A stretch of DNA of 17,756 bases from Desulfobacter curvatus DSM 3379. GTDB taxonomy: Bacteria; Desulfobacterota; Desulfobacteria; Desulfobacterales; Desulfobacteraceae. The notes beneath the pieces are model-generated. The model saw only the letters and a list, made by a program, of their open reading frames with translations, searched no databases and was not told the origin of the DNA. The DNA is taken from NCBI RefSeq assembly GCF_000373985.1, contig NZ_KB893120.1, positions 1-17,756 on the forward strand, read 5' to 3'. Below, in pieces: positions 7,506 to 14,461 of this stretch. Position 1 is the stretch's first letter; the number at the start of each line of letters is the position of its first letter. The position numbers were made by a program, and so were the translations under genes.

Positions 7506-7589
7506 ATGAGCAGGATTAACTGTAACCAAGCATCCCTTTGCCCCCTTAAAATCAAGAACACCATGGGGTGGCGTCAAAAAAAAACATGA
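7506..7589 (+). CDS. Candidate 27-codon leader ORF coupled to the DUF39 gene
   Basis: ATG 7506 has a good ribosome binding site (AGGAG, 7494-7498, 7 bases away) and opens a 27-codon frame, MSRINCNQASLCPLKIKNTM then GWRQKKT. Its TGA overlaps the ATG of the DUF39 gene (ATGA), the same arrangement as between the later genes of this operon. The DUF39 ATG lacks a well-placed ribosome binding site of its own, so its translation may depend on this ORF. Alternatively the A9 run at 7576-7584 is miscounted: with ten A this ORF would be an in-frame N-terminal extension of the DUF39 protein. I do not recognise the peptide. Confidence 0.5.
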   Translation: MSRINCNQASLCPLKIKNTMGWRQKKT

Positions 7590-8782
7590 AAACATACGAA
7601 GAAATCAACAGCAAAATAGCATCAGGAGAGGCAGTCGTCCTTACGGCAGATGAAATTATAGATTATGTAGATCAAGAGGGTCTGGATAAGGCTGCAGCAA
7701 AAGTTGATGTTGTTACAACGGCTACTTTTGGTACGATGTGTTCTTCGGGGTGTTTTCTTAATTTCGGCCATTCCAAACCAAAAATGCGGATGAGTGAGGT
7801 CTGGCTTGACGATGTTATGGCTTATGCCGGTATCGCCGCAGTGGATGTATACCTTGGCGCAACGCAATTAAGGCATAATGATCCTGCCAATATGTACTAT
7901 CCGGGTGATTTTCAATACGGCGGCGGGCATGTGATGGAAAAACTTGTGGCCGGCGAAGAAGTGCAATTGTTTGCACTTTCATACGGCACAGATGAGTATC
8001 CCCTAAAAGAGATCCGGACCTATGTTACAATTGACGATTTTAACCAAGCCATTATGACCAACCCGAGAAACTGTTACCAGAACTATAATGTCGCCGTTAA
8101 TTGTTCTGATAAAACGATTTATACCTACCTGGGTGAATTAAAACCGAATATGAAAAATCTCACCTATTCTTCGGCCGGGCAACTCTCTCCTTTGCTTAAT
8201 GATCCTCTATATCAAACCATTGGCATCGGAACCAGCGTTTGGCTTGCCGGTGCCCACGGCCATGTATATGCCCAGGGCACCCAGCATGCGTCTGACTGCC
8301 TCAGGGGTGACAACGATGTTCCCATGGAAGGTGCCGGAACTCTTGCCCTGACCGGAAACATGAAGGAGATGGACAGTGAGTTTGTTCGCGGTGTCAGTTT
8401 AAAAGGATATGGCGCTTCACTGGCTTTGGGTATTGGTATCCCCATACCCATATTGGATAAAGAGATCCTCAGGCACTGCACTGTACGTGATAGTGAGATA
8501 TTTGCTGAAGTCATAGATTATTCCTCAACATACCCCGAAAGGGGAGGCGATATTGTTGGGAGAGTGTCCTACGCAGATCTGAGAAGTGGAGAGGTTGAGT
8601 TGGACGGCAAGACGGTGACGACAGGGTCAATGTCTTCCTATTCAAAAGCACTTAAGATATCCGAACTTCTCAAGGAAGAAATTAAAAAGGGAGCGTTTTT
8701 GCTGAGCAAGCCTTTTCAAAGACTTCCTGCTAACCAGGGAACGACCCCGCTTGATGTGAGAGCCCAGGGAGAAAAAAAATGA
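7586..8782 (+). CDS. DUF39 (homocysteine biosynthesis-type) protein, divergent
   Basis: A 398-residue COG1900/DUF39 protein. The family member MA1821 of Methanosarcina, with its ferredoxin partner MA1822, forms homocysteine from aspartate semialdehyde and sulfide. Hallmarks are VVTTATFGTMCSSGCFLNFG (43-62, with Cys52), YGGGHVMEKLVAGEEV (111-126), TNPRNCYQNYNVAVN (158-172), GQLSPLLNDP, TIGIGTSVWLAGAHGHVYAQ, GTQHASD and GIGIPIPILD. In the family the stretch after YGGGHV usually reads YGTDCYP; here it is YGTDEYP, with Glu137 replacing what I recall as the second functional cysteine. An extra loop of about eight residues lies before YGGGHV. A paralogue with altered chemistry is therefore possible. 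The gene overlaps both the leader ORF and the ferredoxin gene by ATGA and sits under a sigma-54 promoter. Confidence 0.88.
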   Translation: MKTYEEINSKIASGEAVVLTADEIIDYVDQEGLDKAAAKVDVVTTATFGTMCSSGCFLNFGHSKPKMRMSEVWLDDVMAYAGIAAVDVYLGATQLRHNDPANMYYPGDFQYGGGHVMEKLVAGEEVQLFALSYGTDEYPLKEIRTYVTIDDFNQAIMTNPRNCYQNYNVAVNCSDKTIYTYLGELKPNMKNLTYSSAGQLSPLLNDPLYQTIGIGTSVWLAGAHGHVYAQGTQHASDCLRGDNDVPMEGAGTLALTGNMKEMDSEFVRGVSLKGYGASLALGIGIPIPILDKEILRHCTVRDSEIFAEVIDYSSTYPERGGDIVGRVSYADLRSGEVELDGKTVTTGSMSSYSKALKISELLKEEIKKGAFLLSKPFQRLPANQGTTPLDVRAQGEKK

Positions 8783-9204
8783 ATACAGTAGAACAGATAA
8801 CCAAAAGAGTCATACTGAACTTCCCCCAATTTAATGTTGGGCAGCCGATTATTACCCGGCTCATCAGAGACTTTGATCTTGAAATAAATATATACAGAGC
8901 CAGGGTTACGCCGAATAAAGAGGGCTACATCGCCATAGATATCACGGGGGAAGAGTCCTTGATAGAAGAGGGCCTGGAATTTATACAGTCATTAAATGTT
9001 GACATCAATCTGACCATGAACAGTCTTTTATGGGATAAAGACCGATGTACCGGATGTGGTAACTGTGTCCCCCATTGTCCTACCGGTGCGCTTCATGTGA
9101 TGGATAAAAGAACAAGACAGATCGATTTTCACAAAGATAAATGCATTGAGTGTCTTAGTTGTGTCGAGAACTGCCCTTTTGGCGCCTGTATCTCGATATT
9201 TTGA
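8779..9204 (+). CDS. NIL-domain 2x[4Fe-4S] ferredoxin, partner of DUF39
   Basis: A 141-residue protein with an N-terminal NIL domain (about residues 5-78; the ferredoxin-like fold that binds methionine in ABC transporters) and a C-terminal bacterial ferredoxin with two clusters: Cys90, 93, 96, 100 and Cys122, 125, 128, 132 (CTGCGNCVPHCP, CIECLSCVENCP). This is the MA1822-type partner that supplies electrons during sulfur incorporation by DUF39 proteins. Its ATG overlaps the DUF39 stop (ATGA) after an A8 run, so the two are coupled; one extra A would fuse them in frame, which I consider less likely. No hairpin terminator follows; the next operon's regulatory sites start nine bases after the stop. 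Confidence 0.93.
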   Translation: MNTVEQITKRVILNFPQFNVGQPIITRLIRDFDLEINIYRARVTPNKEGYIAIDITGEESLIEEGLEFIQSLNVDINLTMNSLLWDKDRCTGCGNCVPHCPTGALHVMDKRTRQIDFHKDKCIECLSCVENCPFGACISIF

Positions 9205-9212
9205 ATATGAAG

Positions 9213-9229
9213 TGTGTAAAAAATACACA
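9213..9229. promoter_or_regulatory. 17-bp palindromic activator site, distal copy, SET/decarboxylase operon
   Basis: TGTGTAAAAAATACACA, identical to 7055-7071. Its centre (9221) is 134 bp upstream of the next copy, nearly the same as the 132 bp in the DUF39 operon. Confidence 0.75.
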
Positions 9230-9346
9230 GATAAAAATATGCATTGATGCCAGGTGTTTGAATGTTTATTTTATTCTAACATCTTAAAATTATATATAAA
9301 TATCGAGTAGTAAGTGCTCTGAATTTATCTGATGTACAACATGCGA

Positions 9347-9363
9347 TGTGCCAGAAGTTTACA
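9347..9363. promoter_or_regulatory. 17-bp activator site, middle copy, weaker
   Basis: TGTGCCAGAAGTTTACA keeps the TGTG and TTTACA ends. Its centre (9355) is exactly 42 bp before that of the proximal copy, repeating the spacing seen at 7187/7229. Confidence 0.6.
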
Positions 9364-9388
9364 GTCGCCCGGGGGATCTATGGCAAAC

Positions 9389-9405
9389 TGTGTAAGAAAT
9401 TTACA
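9389..9405. promoter_or_regulatory. 17-bp palindromic activator site, promoter-proximal copy, SET/decarboxylase operon
   Basis: TGTGTAAGAAATTTACA. Its centre is 106 bp upstream of the -24 GG, about two helical turns closer than in the DUF39 operon. Confidence 0.7.
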
Positions 9406-9501
9406 TTCGAAATATTTGGCATGCAAATAAATATTACAATATTGTCATTCTTCGGGGCTGCTGCGTGTTAAATCAATAGGTTAAATATTTAGATCTCTGT
9501 C

Positions 9502-9518
9502 TGGTATGAATATGGCAT
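9502..9518 (+). promoter_or_regulatory. Sigma-54 (-24/-12) promoter of the SET/decarboxylase operon
   Basis: TGGTATGAATATGGCAT has GG (9503-9504) and GC (9515-9516) ten bases apart and matches the promoter at 7362-7380 at most positions. The transcript would start near 9528, about 130 bases before the SET-domain gene. Confidence 0.72.
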
Positions 9519-9658
9519 TGCTTTAGGAATCTGTATTCCGAATTTTAATGGCCGTGATCTTGATTGAACACAATCAATGTTGCTTTGATCTGGTATATCA
9601 ATAAAAATCTATAATTATTTCAATATAGTATGTGTTTTAAACTGAATGAGAGGCGTTT

Positions 9659-10135
9659 ATGATTTACCCCAATGAGTATGAGCTTGAAACAGGCAGGGAC
9701 TATCCGAGTAAAGAAGAATTTACGGTTAATCATTGTGAAACAAAAGGCAGTGGTATTTATGTGAAGCGCAGCTTTAAAAAAGGTGAAATGGTGGCAAGAA
9801 TGGCCGGGATTACCGTGCCGTATATCCTTCAGCACACCCTTCAAATCAGCCCTTTTCTTCATCTTTATGATCCCCATTTTACAGGGCTTTTGTTGCATTC
9901 ATGTGACCCGCTTGTCTCCCTGGATATGAATAAACTTGAAATTTGGGCATTGCGGGATATTGAAAAAGGTGACGCCTTGACAATGGATTATGCCCAGACA
10001 GAGGATAAATTATTTAAGCAGTTTCCCTGCTCATGCGGTGCAATCAATTGTCGCAAATGGGTAACCGGGCGAAAAGAATCAATCAACGAAGCTGGGCAGC
10101 GACACCTTCTTGAACTGGAAAGGAAGTGTGGATGA
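9659..10135 (+). CDS. SET-domain protein (probable lysine methyltransferase)
   Basis: A 158-residue minimal SET protein. GSGIYVKRSFKKGEMVARM (30-48) is the start of the SET fold; LLHSCDPLVSLD (78-89) matches the NHSCxPN motif but lacks the first Asn (Leu) and the last Asn (Leu84-85 region). ALRDIEKGDALTMDYAQTE (97-115) holds the catalytic-site Tyr111, and CSCGAINC (124-131) is a post-SET zinc motif. Such proteins transfer methyl from S-adenosylmethionine to lysine side chains; bacterial targets are mostly unknown. The two changed residues of the SAM-binding motif leave activity open. It is the first gene after the sigma-54 promoter, with AGAGG upstream, and overlaps the decarboxylase-like gene by ATGA, so a methyl transfer linked to that pathway or to one of its enzymes is a reasonable guess only. 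Confidence 0.85.
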   Translation: MIYPNEYELETGRDYPSKEEFTVNHCETKGSGIYVKRSFKKGEMVARMAGITVPYILQHTLQISPFLHLYDPHFTGLLLHSCDPLVSLDMNKLEIWALRDIEKGDALTMDYAQTEDKLFKQFPCSCGAINCRKWVTGRKESINEAGQRHLLELERKCG

Positions 10136-11340
10136 AGCCACAAAACAAGCGTTTGTGGTGGGAAAGACAAGATTTGTGTTACCAGGACGGGACGTTATTC
10201 TTTGCCGGAAAATCAGTGACTGATTTACTCAGAACAACCGGCACACCGGCTTTCTTTTACAATGGAAAGCGGATGTTGCAAAATATCGGGCGGCTCCATA
10301 AGGCGTTGGACCAACTGGGTGCCCATAAAATTTTTTATGCGATAAAAGCCAACCGGTTTGCCCCGGTGCTGACACATATTAAAAACGGGGCAACATGCGG
10401 TGTGGATGTCTGTTCGCCCGGCGAATTGTTACATGCTTTTTCCTGTGGTTTCAGTTGCAATGAGATTTCATATACGGCTAACTCCATGACTGATGCGGAG
10501 CTCAAACTTCTGGCCGATAATCCGGATGTGGCTTTAAACTGCGATTCATTGAGCACGATCCGGCGGCTGGCCAAGTTTTGTTCCCATCGAAGAATCGGAA
10601 TTCGTGTTAATCCGGCAATGGGGATTGGATACAGAGATAATGAAACCCTGAAATACAGTGGCGATAAAACCACCAAGTTCGGCATTTACAGGGAGCAGTT
10701 TGACGATGCGCTGCAGCTTGCTGAAAAACACAATTTTATCGTGGATACCATCCATTTTCATACCGGATGCGGGTATCTGAACAATCAACTATCCCTGTTC
10801 AGTGAGATTTTGGATGCAACGCATTGGTTTTTAGATAAGGTAAAAGATCTGGCGTTCGTTAATCTCGGCGGCGGCTTGGGTGTTCCCCATGATATTGATG
10901 ACAAGCAGTTGGATCTGGATGCCTGGGTATCGGTTATCAATTCCCATTTCAGCGGCAAAGGCATCACTATCTGCGTTGAGCCCGGGGATTATATTGCCAA
11001 GGATAGTGGTATTCTGGTTTTAGAGGTGAATACCGTCGAGAAAAAGCGCAATACCGATTTTGTCGGTGTGAACGGCGGATTTAACCTGGCCATTGAACCG
11101 ACGTTTTATGGGTTACCTTGCGAACCTGTTGTTCCCACGCAAAAAATAGACAAAATGAAACCAGTGACAATTGTGGGCAATATCAACGAATCCCTGGACG
11201 TATGGAAAGATAACTTCTCCATGCCCGATCAGATTGAAGAGGGCGATCCGCTTGTCTTTATCAATGCCGGTGGATATGCATCATCCATGATGTCCAACCA
11301 TTGTATGCGCGGGCAGGTGTCGGAAAATTTACTCGTATAA
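10132..11340 (+). CDS. Fold-type III PLP decarboxylase-like protein (ornithine/lysine/DAP decarboxylase family) lacking the catalytic Cys
   Basis: A 402-residue alanine-racemase-fold enzyme. Lys72 in FYAIKAN forms the PLP Schiff base; HFHTGCG (His210), NLGGGLG (244-250) and VEPGDYI (Glu283) build the cofactor site; TKFGI is conserved; Tyr382 in GGYASSM matches the C-terminal PLP-contacting tyrosine. At the partner-subunit active-site motif (GPTCDGLD in ornithine, GPICESGD in diaminopimelate decarboxylases) it reads GNINESLD, so Asn352 replaces the Cys that protonates the substrate carbon. Decarboxylation may thus be altered or directed to another substrate. ATG 10132 is chosen over the GTG at 10126 because it overlaps the upstream stop (ATGA) and has AGGA at a proper distance. 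With the downstream aminotransferase and dehydrogenase it suggests a diamine route; ornithine, lysine or a modified amino acid are candidates. Confidence 0.85.
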   Translation: MKPQNKRLWWERQDLCYQDGTLFFAGKSVTDLLRTTGTPAFFYNGKRMLQNIGRLHKALDQLGAHKIFYAIKANRFAPVLTHIKNGATCGVDVCSPGELLHAFSCGFSCNEISYTANSMTDAELKLLADNPDVALNCDSLSTIRRLAKFCSHRRIGIRVNPAMGIGYRDNETLKYSGDKTTKFGIYREQFDDALQLAEKHNFIVDTIHFHTGCGYLNNQLSLFSEILDATHWFLDKVKDLAFVNLGGGLGVPHDIDDKQLDLDAWVSVINSHFSGKGITICVEPGDYIAKDSGILVLEVNTVEKKRNTDFVGVNGGFNLAIEPTFYGLPCEPVVPTQKIDKMKPVTIVGNINESLDVWKDNFSMPDQIEEGDPLVFINAGGYASSMMSNHCMRGQVSENLLV

Positions 11341-11349
11341 AAGGCTATT

Positions 11350-12741
11350 ATGAATTTAGAAGCAAAAAATATAAATTGTACAGCTGAAGAGGCGACTCTT
11401 GCTGAAATAGATAAAAAACACATTATCCACCCGTGGTCGGATTTAGGCAGTGATGCCGAGTCGATGATTATTGAATCCGGTAAAGGAATTCATGTTTTTG
11501 ACAATGAAGGCAATAAATTCATTGATTCGATTTCAGGTATGTGGTGTGTGAATCTGGGATATGGAAATAAAGAGATGGCAGATGCCATTGCCGACCAGTG
11601 TGTACGCCTGGTTTATTATACGCCCTTTGGGGCCATGGCAAGCCCGCCATCCATTGAACTTGCACATAAACTGAGTCAGTTGACACCAGGCGATCTCAAT
11701 CACTTCCAGTTTACAACCAGCGGGTCCACGGCTGTTGAATCCGCCATCCGGTTTGTTCATTATTATTTTAACTGTCTGGACCAGCCTGAAAAAAAACATA
11801 TTATTTATCGTGAAAATGCCTATCACGGCAGTACCTATTTAAGTGCCTCGCTGAACGGCAAAAGATGCGATCGAAGCTACTTTAATTACATCACTGATAT
11901 TGTCCATTCCATCCCTGATCCCAATCCGTTTAAAAGAGATGCCGGCATGAGTGTTGAAGATTTCTGCGATCTTCGTGTCCGTGAACTCGAAGAAAAGATT
12001 TTAGAGCTTGGGCCGGACAAAGCCGCCTGTTTTATCGCCGAACCCGTCATGGGGTCAGGCGGCGTGATTGTTCCACCGCCGGGATATCATAAAAAAACCT
12101 TGGATATCTGCAGAAAATATGACGTGCTGTATATCTCAGACGAAGTCGTCACGGCATTCGGGCGGCTGGGACACCATTTTGCCTCCGAAGACGTTTTCGA
12201 TATTGTTCCGGATATCATTACCGTGGCCAAAGGAATATCTTCGGGGTACCAGCCATTAGGGGCCGCCATTATATCCGAAAAGCTGGTGGGGCGTATCAGC
12301 GGGGCATCGGCAAGGCCCAATTCATATTACACAAACGGATTTACCTATTCCGGGCATCCGGTGGCGTGTGCAGCCGCATTGAAATATCTTGAAATCATGG
12401 AACGGGACAACATAAATGAACATGTCAGGGAAGTGGGGCCCTATTTTATGCAGCGCCTGGAGGAACTCAAAGCGTTTCCCATTGTTGGCGATGTCAGAGG
12501 TGTTTGTTTAATGGCGTGTGTGGAATGTGTGGTGTCGGATGATGAGGAAAAAAACATTGCCATTGCCCAAAGAGTGGATGAATTTTGTCAGGAAAAAGGG
12601 CTCATTGTCCGGCCTTATGAAAATCTATGTATATTATCTCCGCCGTTAATTATCGACAAATCCGGTATTGATCAGATTGTAGATATTTTAAGGGACAGTA
12701 TTATCGCGACAATGGATGAAAGAAATAAGGAGGCCAAGTGA
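11350..12741 (+). CDS. Class III (omega) aminotransferase, putrescine/diamine:pyruvate type
   Basis: A 463-residue fold-type I PLP aminotransferase. HPWSDLG near residue 27 and SGMWCVNLGYG (62-72) fit the omega-amino acid/diamine:pyruvate group; SGSTAVESAIR (124-134) binds the PLP phosphate; EPVMGSGGVIVPPPGY (231-246), ISDEVVTAFGRLG (Asp264) and TVAKGISSGYQPLGA (Lys294, Schiff base) are all present, as is TYSGHPVACAAALKYLE. These enzymes move the terminal amino group of putrescine, cadaverine or similar amines to pyruvate or 2-oxoglutarate, giving an aminoaldehyde. It starts nine bases after the decarboxylase-like gene with AAGG upstream and overlaps the dehydrogenase start (TGATG), so product transfer to that enzyme is expected. 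Taurine or beta-alanine as substrate cannot be excluded from sequence. Confidence 0.9.
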   Translation: MNLEAKNINCTAEEATLAEIDKKHIIHPWSDLGSDAESMIIESGKGIHVFDNEGNKFIDSISGMWCVNLGYGNKEMADAIADQCVRLVYYTPFGAMASPPSIELAHKLSQLTPGDLNHFQFTTSGSTAVESAIRFVHYYFNCLDQPEKKHIIYRENAYHGSTYLSASLNGKRCDRSYFNYITDIVHSIPDPNPFKRDAGMSVEDFCDLRVRELEEKILELGPDKAACFIAEPVMGSGGVIVPPPGYHKKTLDICRKYDVLYISDEVVTAFGRLGHHFASEDVFDIVPDIITVAKGISSGYQPLGAAIISEKLVGRISGASARPNSYYTNGFTYSGHPVACAAALKYLEIMERDNINEHVREVGPYFMQRLEELKAFPIVGDVRGVCLMACVECVVSDDEEKNIAIAQRVDEFCQEKGLIVRPYENLCILSPPLIIDKSGIDQIVDILRDSIIATMDERNKEAK

Positions 12742-14150
12742 TGGAAAAAATAGATATCCATCTTTTAATAAATGGAAATATTGTGGCTGGAGAAGCGGAC
12801 ACGACCTCTCTTTTTAGCCCGGAAAATAATGAATTCATAGCAGATGTGCCAGGTGCGACCACTGCACAGGTCGATCTGGCCGTGGATGCCGCCAATGCAG
12901 CGTTTCCGGCTTGGAAAAGAAAATCTTTTGCGGACAGGGCTGATGCTTTATATAAATTCGCCGATCGCATTGATGAAAAAGCAGAGCTTTTGGCAAAACT
13001 TGAATCACTGAACTGTGGTAAACCCTATCAGCGAATGCTGGAAGATGAAATGCCGGCCATTTCCGATCATTTCCGGTTTTTTGCAGGCGCCTCGCGCTGC
13101 ATGTCCGGCAGTGCCACGGGGGAATACCTTGAGGGCTTTACCAGTATGATCCGCAGGGACCCGGTGGGTGTGGTGGGCCAAATCGCCCCTTGGAATTATC
13201 CTTTGATGATGGCGGCCTGGAAAATTGCCCCGGCCTTGGCTGCCGGAAATACGGTGGTATTCAAGCCGTCCGAATGCACACCACTGACCATGCTTGCATT
13301 GGTTGAAGATATTAAAGAACTCTTTCCTGCCGGTGTACTAAATATTGTAACGGGCAAGGGCAGTGTTATCGGGAAACACATTGCCGAGCATGAAAAAATT
13401 CAGATGGTCTCAGTGACCGGTTCGGTCAATACCGGAAAACAGGTGCTGACCTCTGCAACATCCAATGTAAAACGCACCCACTTGGAGTTAGGCGGCAAGG
13501 CGCCGGTTATTGCCTTTGATGATTGTGATGTCGATGATCTGGTGGAAAATATGAAATTGTGGGGATATTACAATGCAGGGCAGGATTGTACTGCGGCCTG
13601 TCGATTATATGTTCAAGACAATATCTACCAGGAAGTGGTTGAAAAGTTGGCCGAGGCCGTTAAGAGTATTAATATCAATGATATCGGTCCGTTAATTTCA
13701 GCCGAACAACGGGAGATTGTCAGCGGCTTTGTTGAGCGTGCCAAGAAGGTTCCGCATCTGAACGTTGTTGCCGGTGGTAATAAAATTGATCGCGGATATT
13801 TCTATGAACCCACCTTGATCGCCGATGCCCGTCAGGATGACGAGGTGGTTCAAGAGGAGATTTTCGGGCCGGTGGTTTCCGTCACCCGTTTCAGCGATGT
13901 TAATCAGGTCATTGAATGGGCCAATGATTGCAAGTATGGATTGGCATCCTCTGTCTGGACCAAGGATATCGAAAAAGCACACCGGGTGTCATCCGTACTT
14001 CAGTATGGTGTGACATGGATTAATACGTATTTTATGTATGCATCCGAGATGCCCCATGGAGGATTTAAAATGTCCGGGTATGGTAAAGACCTTTCAATGT
14101 ATGGATTGGAAGATTATACGGTTGTTCGGCATATTATGGTGAAAATGTAG
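12741..14150 (+). CDS. Aminoaldehyde dehydrogenase (gamma-aminobutyraldehyde dehydrogenase type)
   Basis: A 469-residue NAD(P)-dependent aldehyde dehydrogenase. APWNYP (with Asn152) and KPSE mark the cofactor site, LELGGKAP holds the general base Glu249, and YYNAGQDCTAACR the nucleophile Cys283. The CTAACR version and the ending SGYGKDLSMYGLEDYTVVRH closely match PatD/YdcW-type gamma-aminobutyraldehyde dehydrogenases, which oxidise 4-aminobutanal to 4-aminobutyrate. It would complete the route diamine to aminoaldehyde to omega-amino acid. AAGGAGG (12727-12733) sits 7 bases before ATG 12741, preferred over a GTG three bases earlier; the ATG overlaps the aminotransferase stop. It is the last gene of the operon, followed by a hairpin terminator. 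A cadaverine-derived aldehyde is an equally possible substrate. Confidence 0.92.
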   Translation: MEKIDIHLLINGNIVAGEADTTSLFSPENNEFIADVPGATTAQVDLAVDAANAAFPAWKRKSFADRADALYKFADRIDEKAELLAKLESLNCGKPYQRMLEDEMPAISDHFRFFAGASRCMSGSATGEYLEGFTSMIRRDPVGVVGQIAPWNYPLMMAAWKIAPALAAGNTVVFKPSECTPLTMLALVEDIKELFPAGVLNIVTGKGSVIGKHIAEHEKIQMVSVTGSVNTGKQVLTSATSNVKRTHLELGGKAPVIAFDDCDVDDLVENMKLWGYYNAGQDCTAACRLYVQDNIYQEVVEKLAEAVKSININDIGPLISAEQREIVSGFVERAKKVPHLNVVAGGNKIDRGYFYEPTLIADARQDDEVVQEEIFGPVVSVTRFSDVNQVIEWANDCKYGLASSVWTKDIEKAHRVSSVLQYGVTWINTYFMYASEMPHGGFKMSGYGKDLSMYGLEDYTVVRHIMVKM

Positions 14151-14171
14151 AGCGCTGTCATATTAAAAAAA

Positions 14172-14215
14172 CGCAAAAGCGGATGGATCTGTGTTGTTAT
14201 TCATCTGCTTTTGCG
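14172..14215 (+). terminator. Hairpin terminator after the aminoaldehyde dehydrogenase gene
   Basis: CGCAAAAGCGGATG (14172-14185) pairs with CATCTGCTTTTGCG (14202-14215), 13 of 14 positions, across a 16-base loop. The stem is followed by CTTCT rather than a long T tract; an A tract lies on its 5' side. It most likely ends the operon and separates it from the regulator gene. Confidence 0.75.
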
Positions 14216-14227
14216 CTTCTAAGAAAA

Positions 14228-14244
14228 TGTATAAATTTTGCACA
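14228..14244. promoter_or_regulatory. 17-bp activator site, distal copy before the regulator gene
   Basis: TGTATAAATTTTGCACA; on the other strand TGTGCAAAATTTATACA. It fits the same palindrome as the sites before both sigma-54 operons and lies between the operon terminator and the regulator gene. Confidence 0.55.
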
Positions 14245-14321
14245 TGTCTTATCGAAATCTAATATTTTTGCGCTGCAAAGTCCAATTCTATTTTTCTAAT
14301 ATTTCCGATATTTTTTATGCC

Positions 14322-14350
14322 TTGAAATGTCAGTTTATTAGTGATAATTC
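14322..14350 (+). promoter_or_regulatory. Possible sigma-70 promoter of the regulator gene
   Basis: TTGAAA (14322-14327), 17 bases, then TAATTC (14345-14350). The -10 is imperfect. I found no GG-N10-GC pair in this intergenic region, so the regulator may be made constitutively at a low level. Confidence 0.35.
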
Positions 14351-14392
14351 ATAGGTAGCCAGTCAGGCTTGGTCGGAAAGAGGAATTAAAAA

Positions 14393-14409
14393 TGTGCAAA
14401 TTATTTACA
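14393..14409. promoter_or_regulatory. 17-bp activator site, proximal copy before the regulator gene
   Basis: TGTGCAAATTATTTACA, the same motif class as the sites at 9213-9405. It lies between the candidate -10 and the start codon, a position where a bound protein would block transcription, so negative autoregulation is plausible. Confidence 0.6.
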
Positions 14410-14461
14410 ATGAGTCGGCGCTTTATCGTTTGGGCAGCCTTGGTGAAAGAGGTGATGTTCA

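Noticed and set aside
8772..8782. DUF39 and ferredoxin as one fused protein if the A8 run had nine A
   Set aside because: ATGA overlaps are the normal coupling mode throughout this block and the two families are usually separate genes; eight-A runs elsewhere in the window are in frame as written.
9414..9430. TTTGGCATGCAAATAAA as another sigma-54 promoter
   Set aside because: It has the -24 GG but no GC twelve bases further on; the promoter at 9502 fits both elements.
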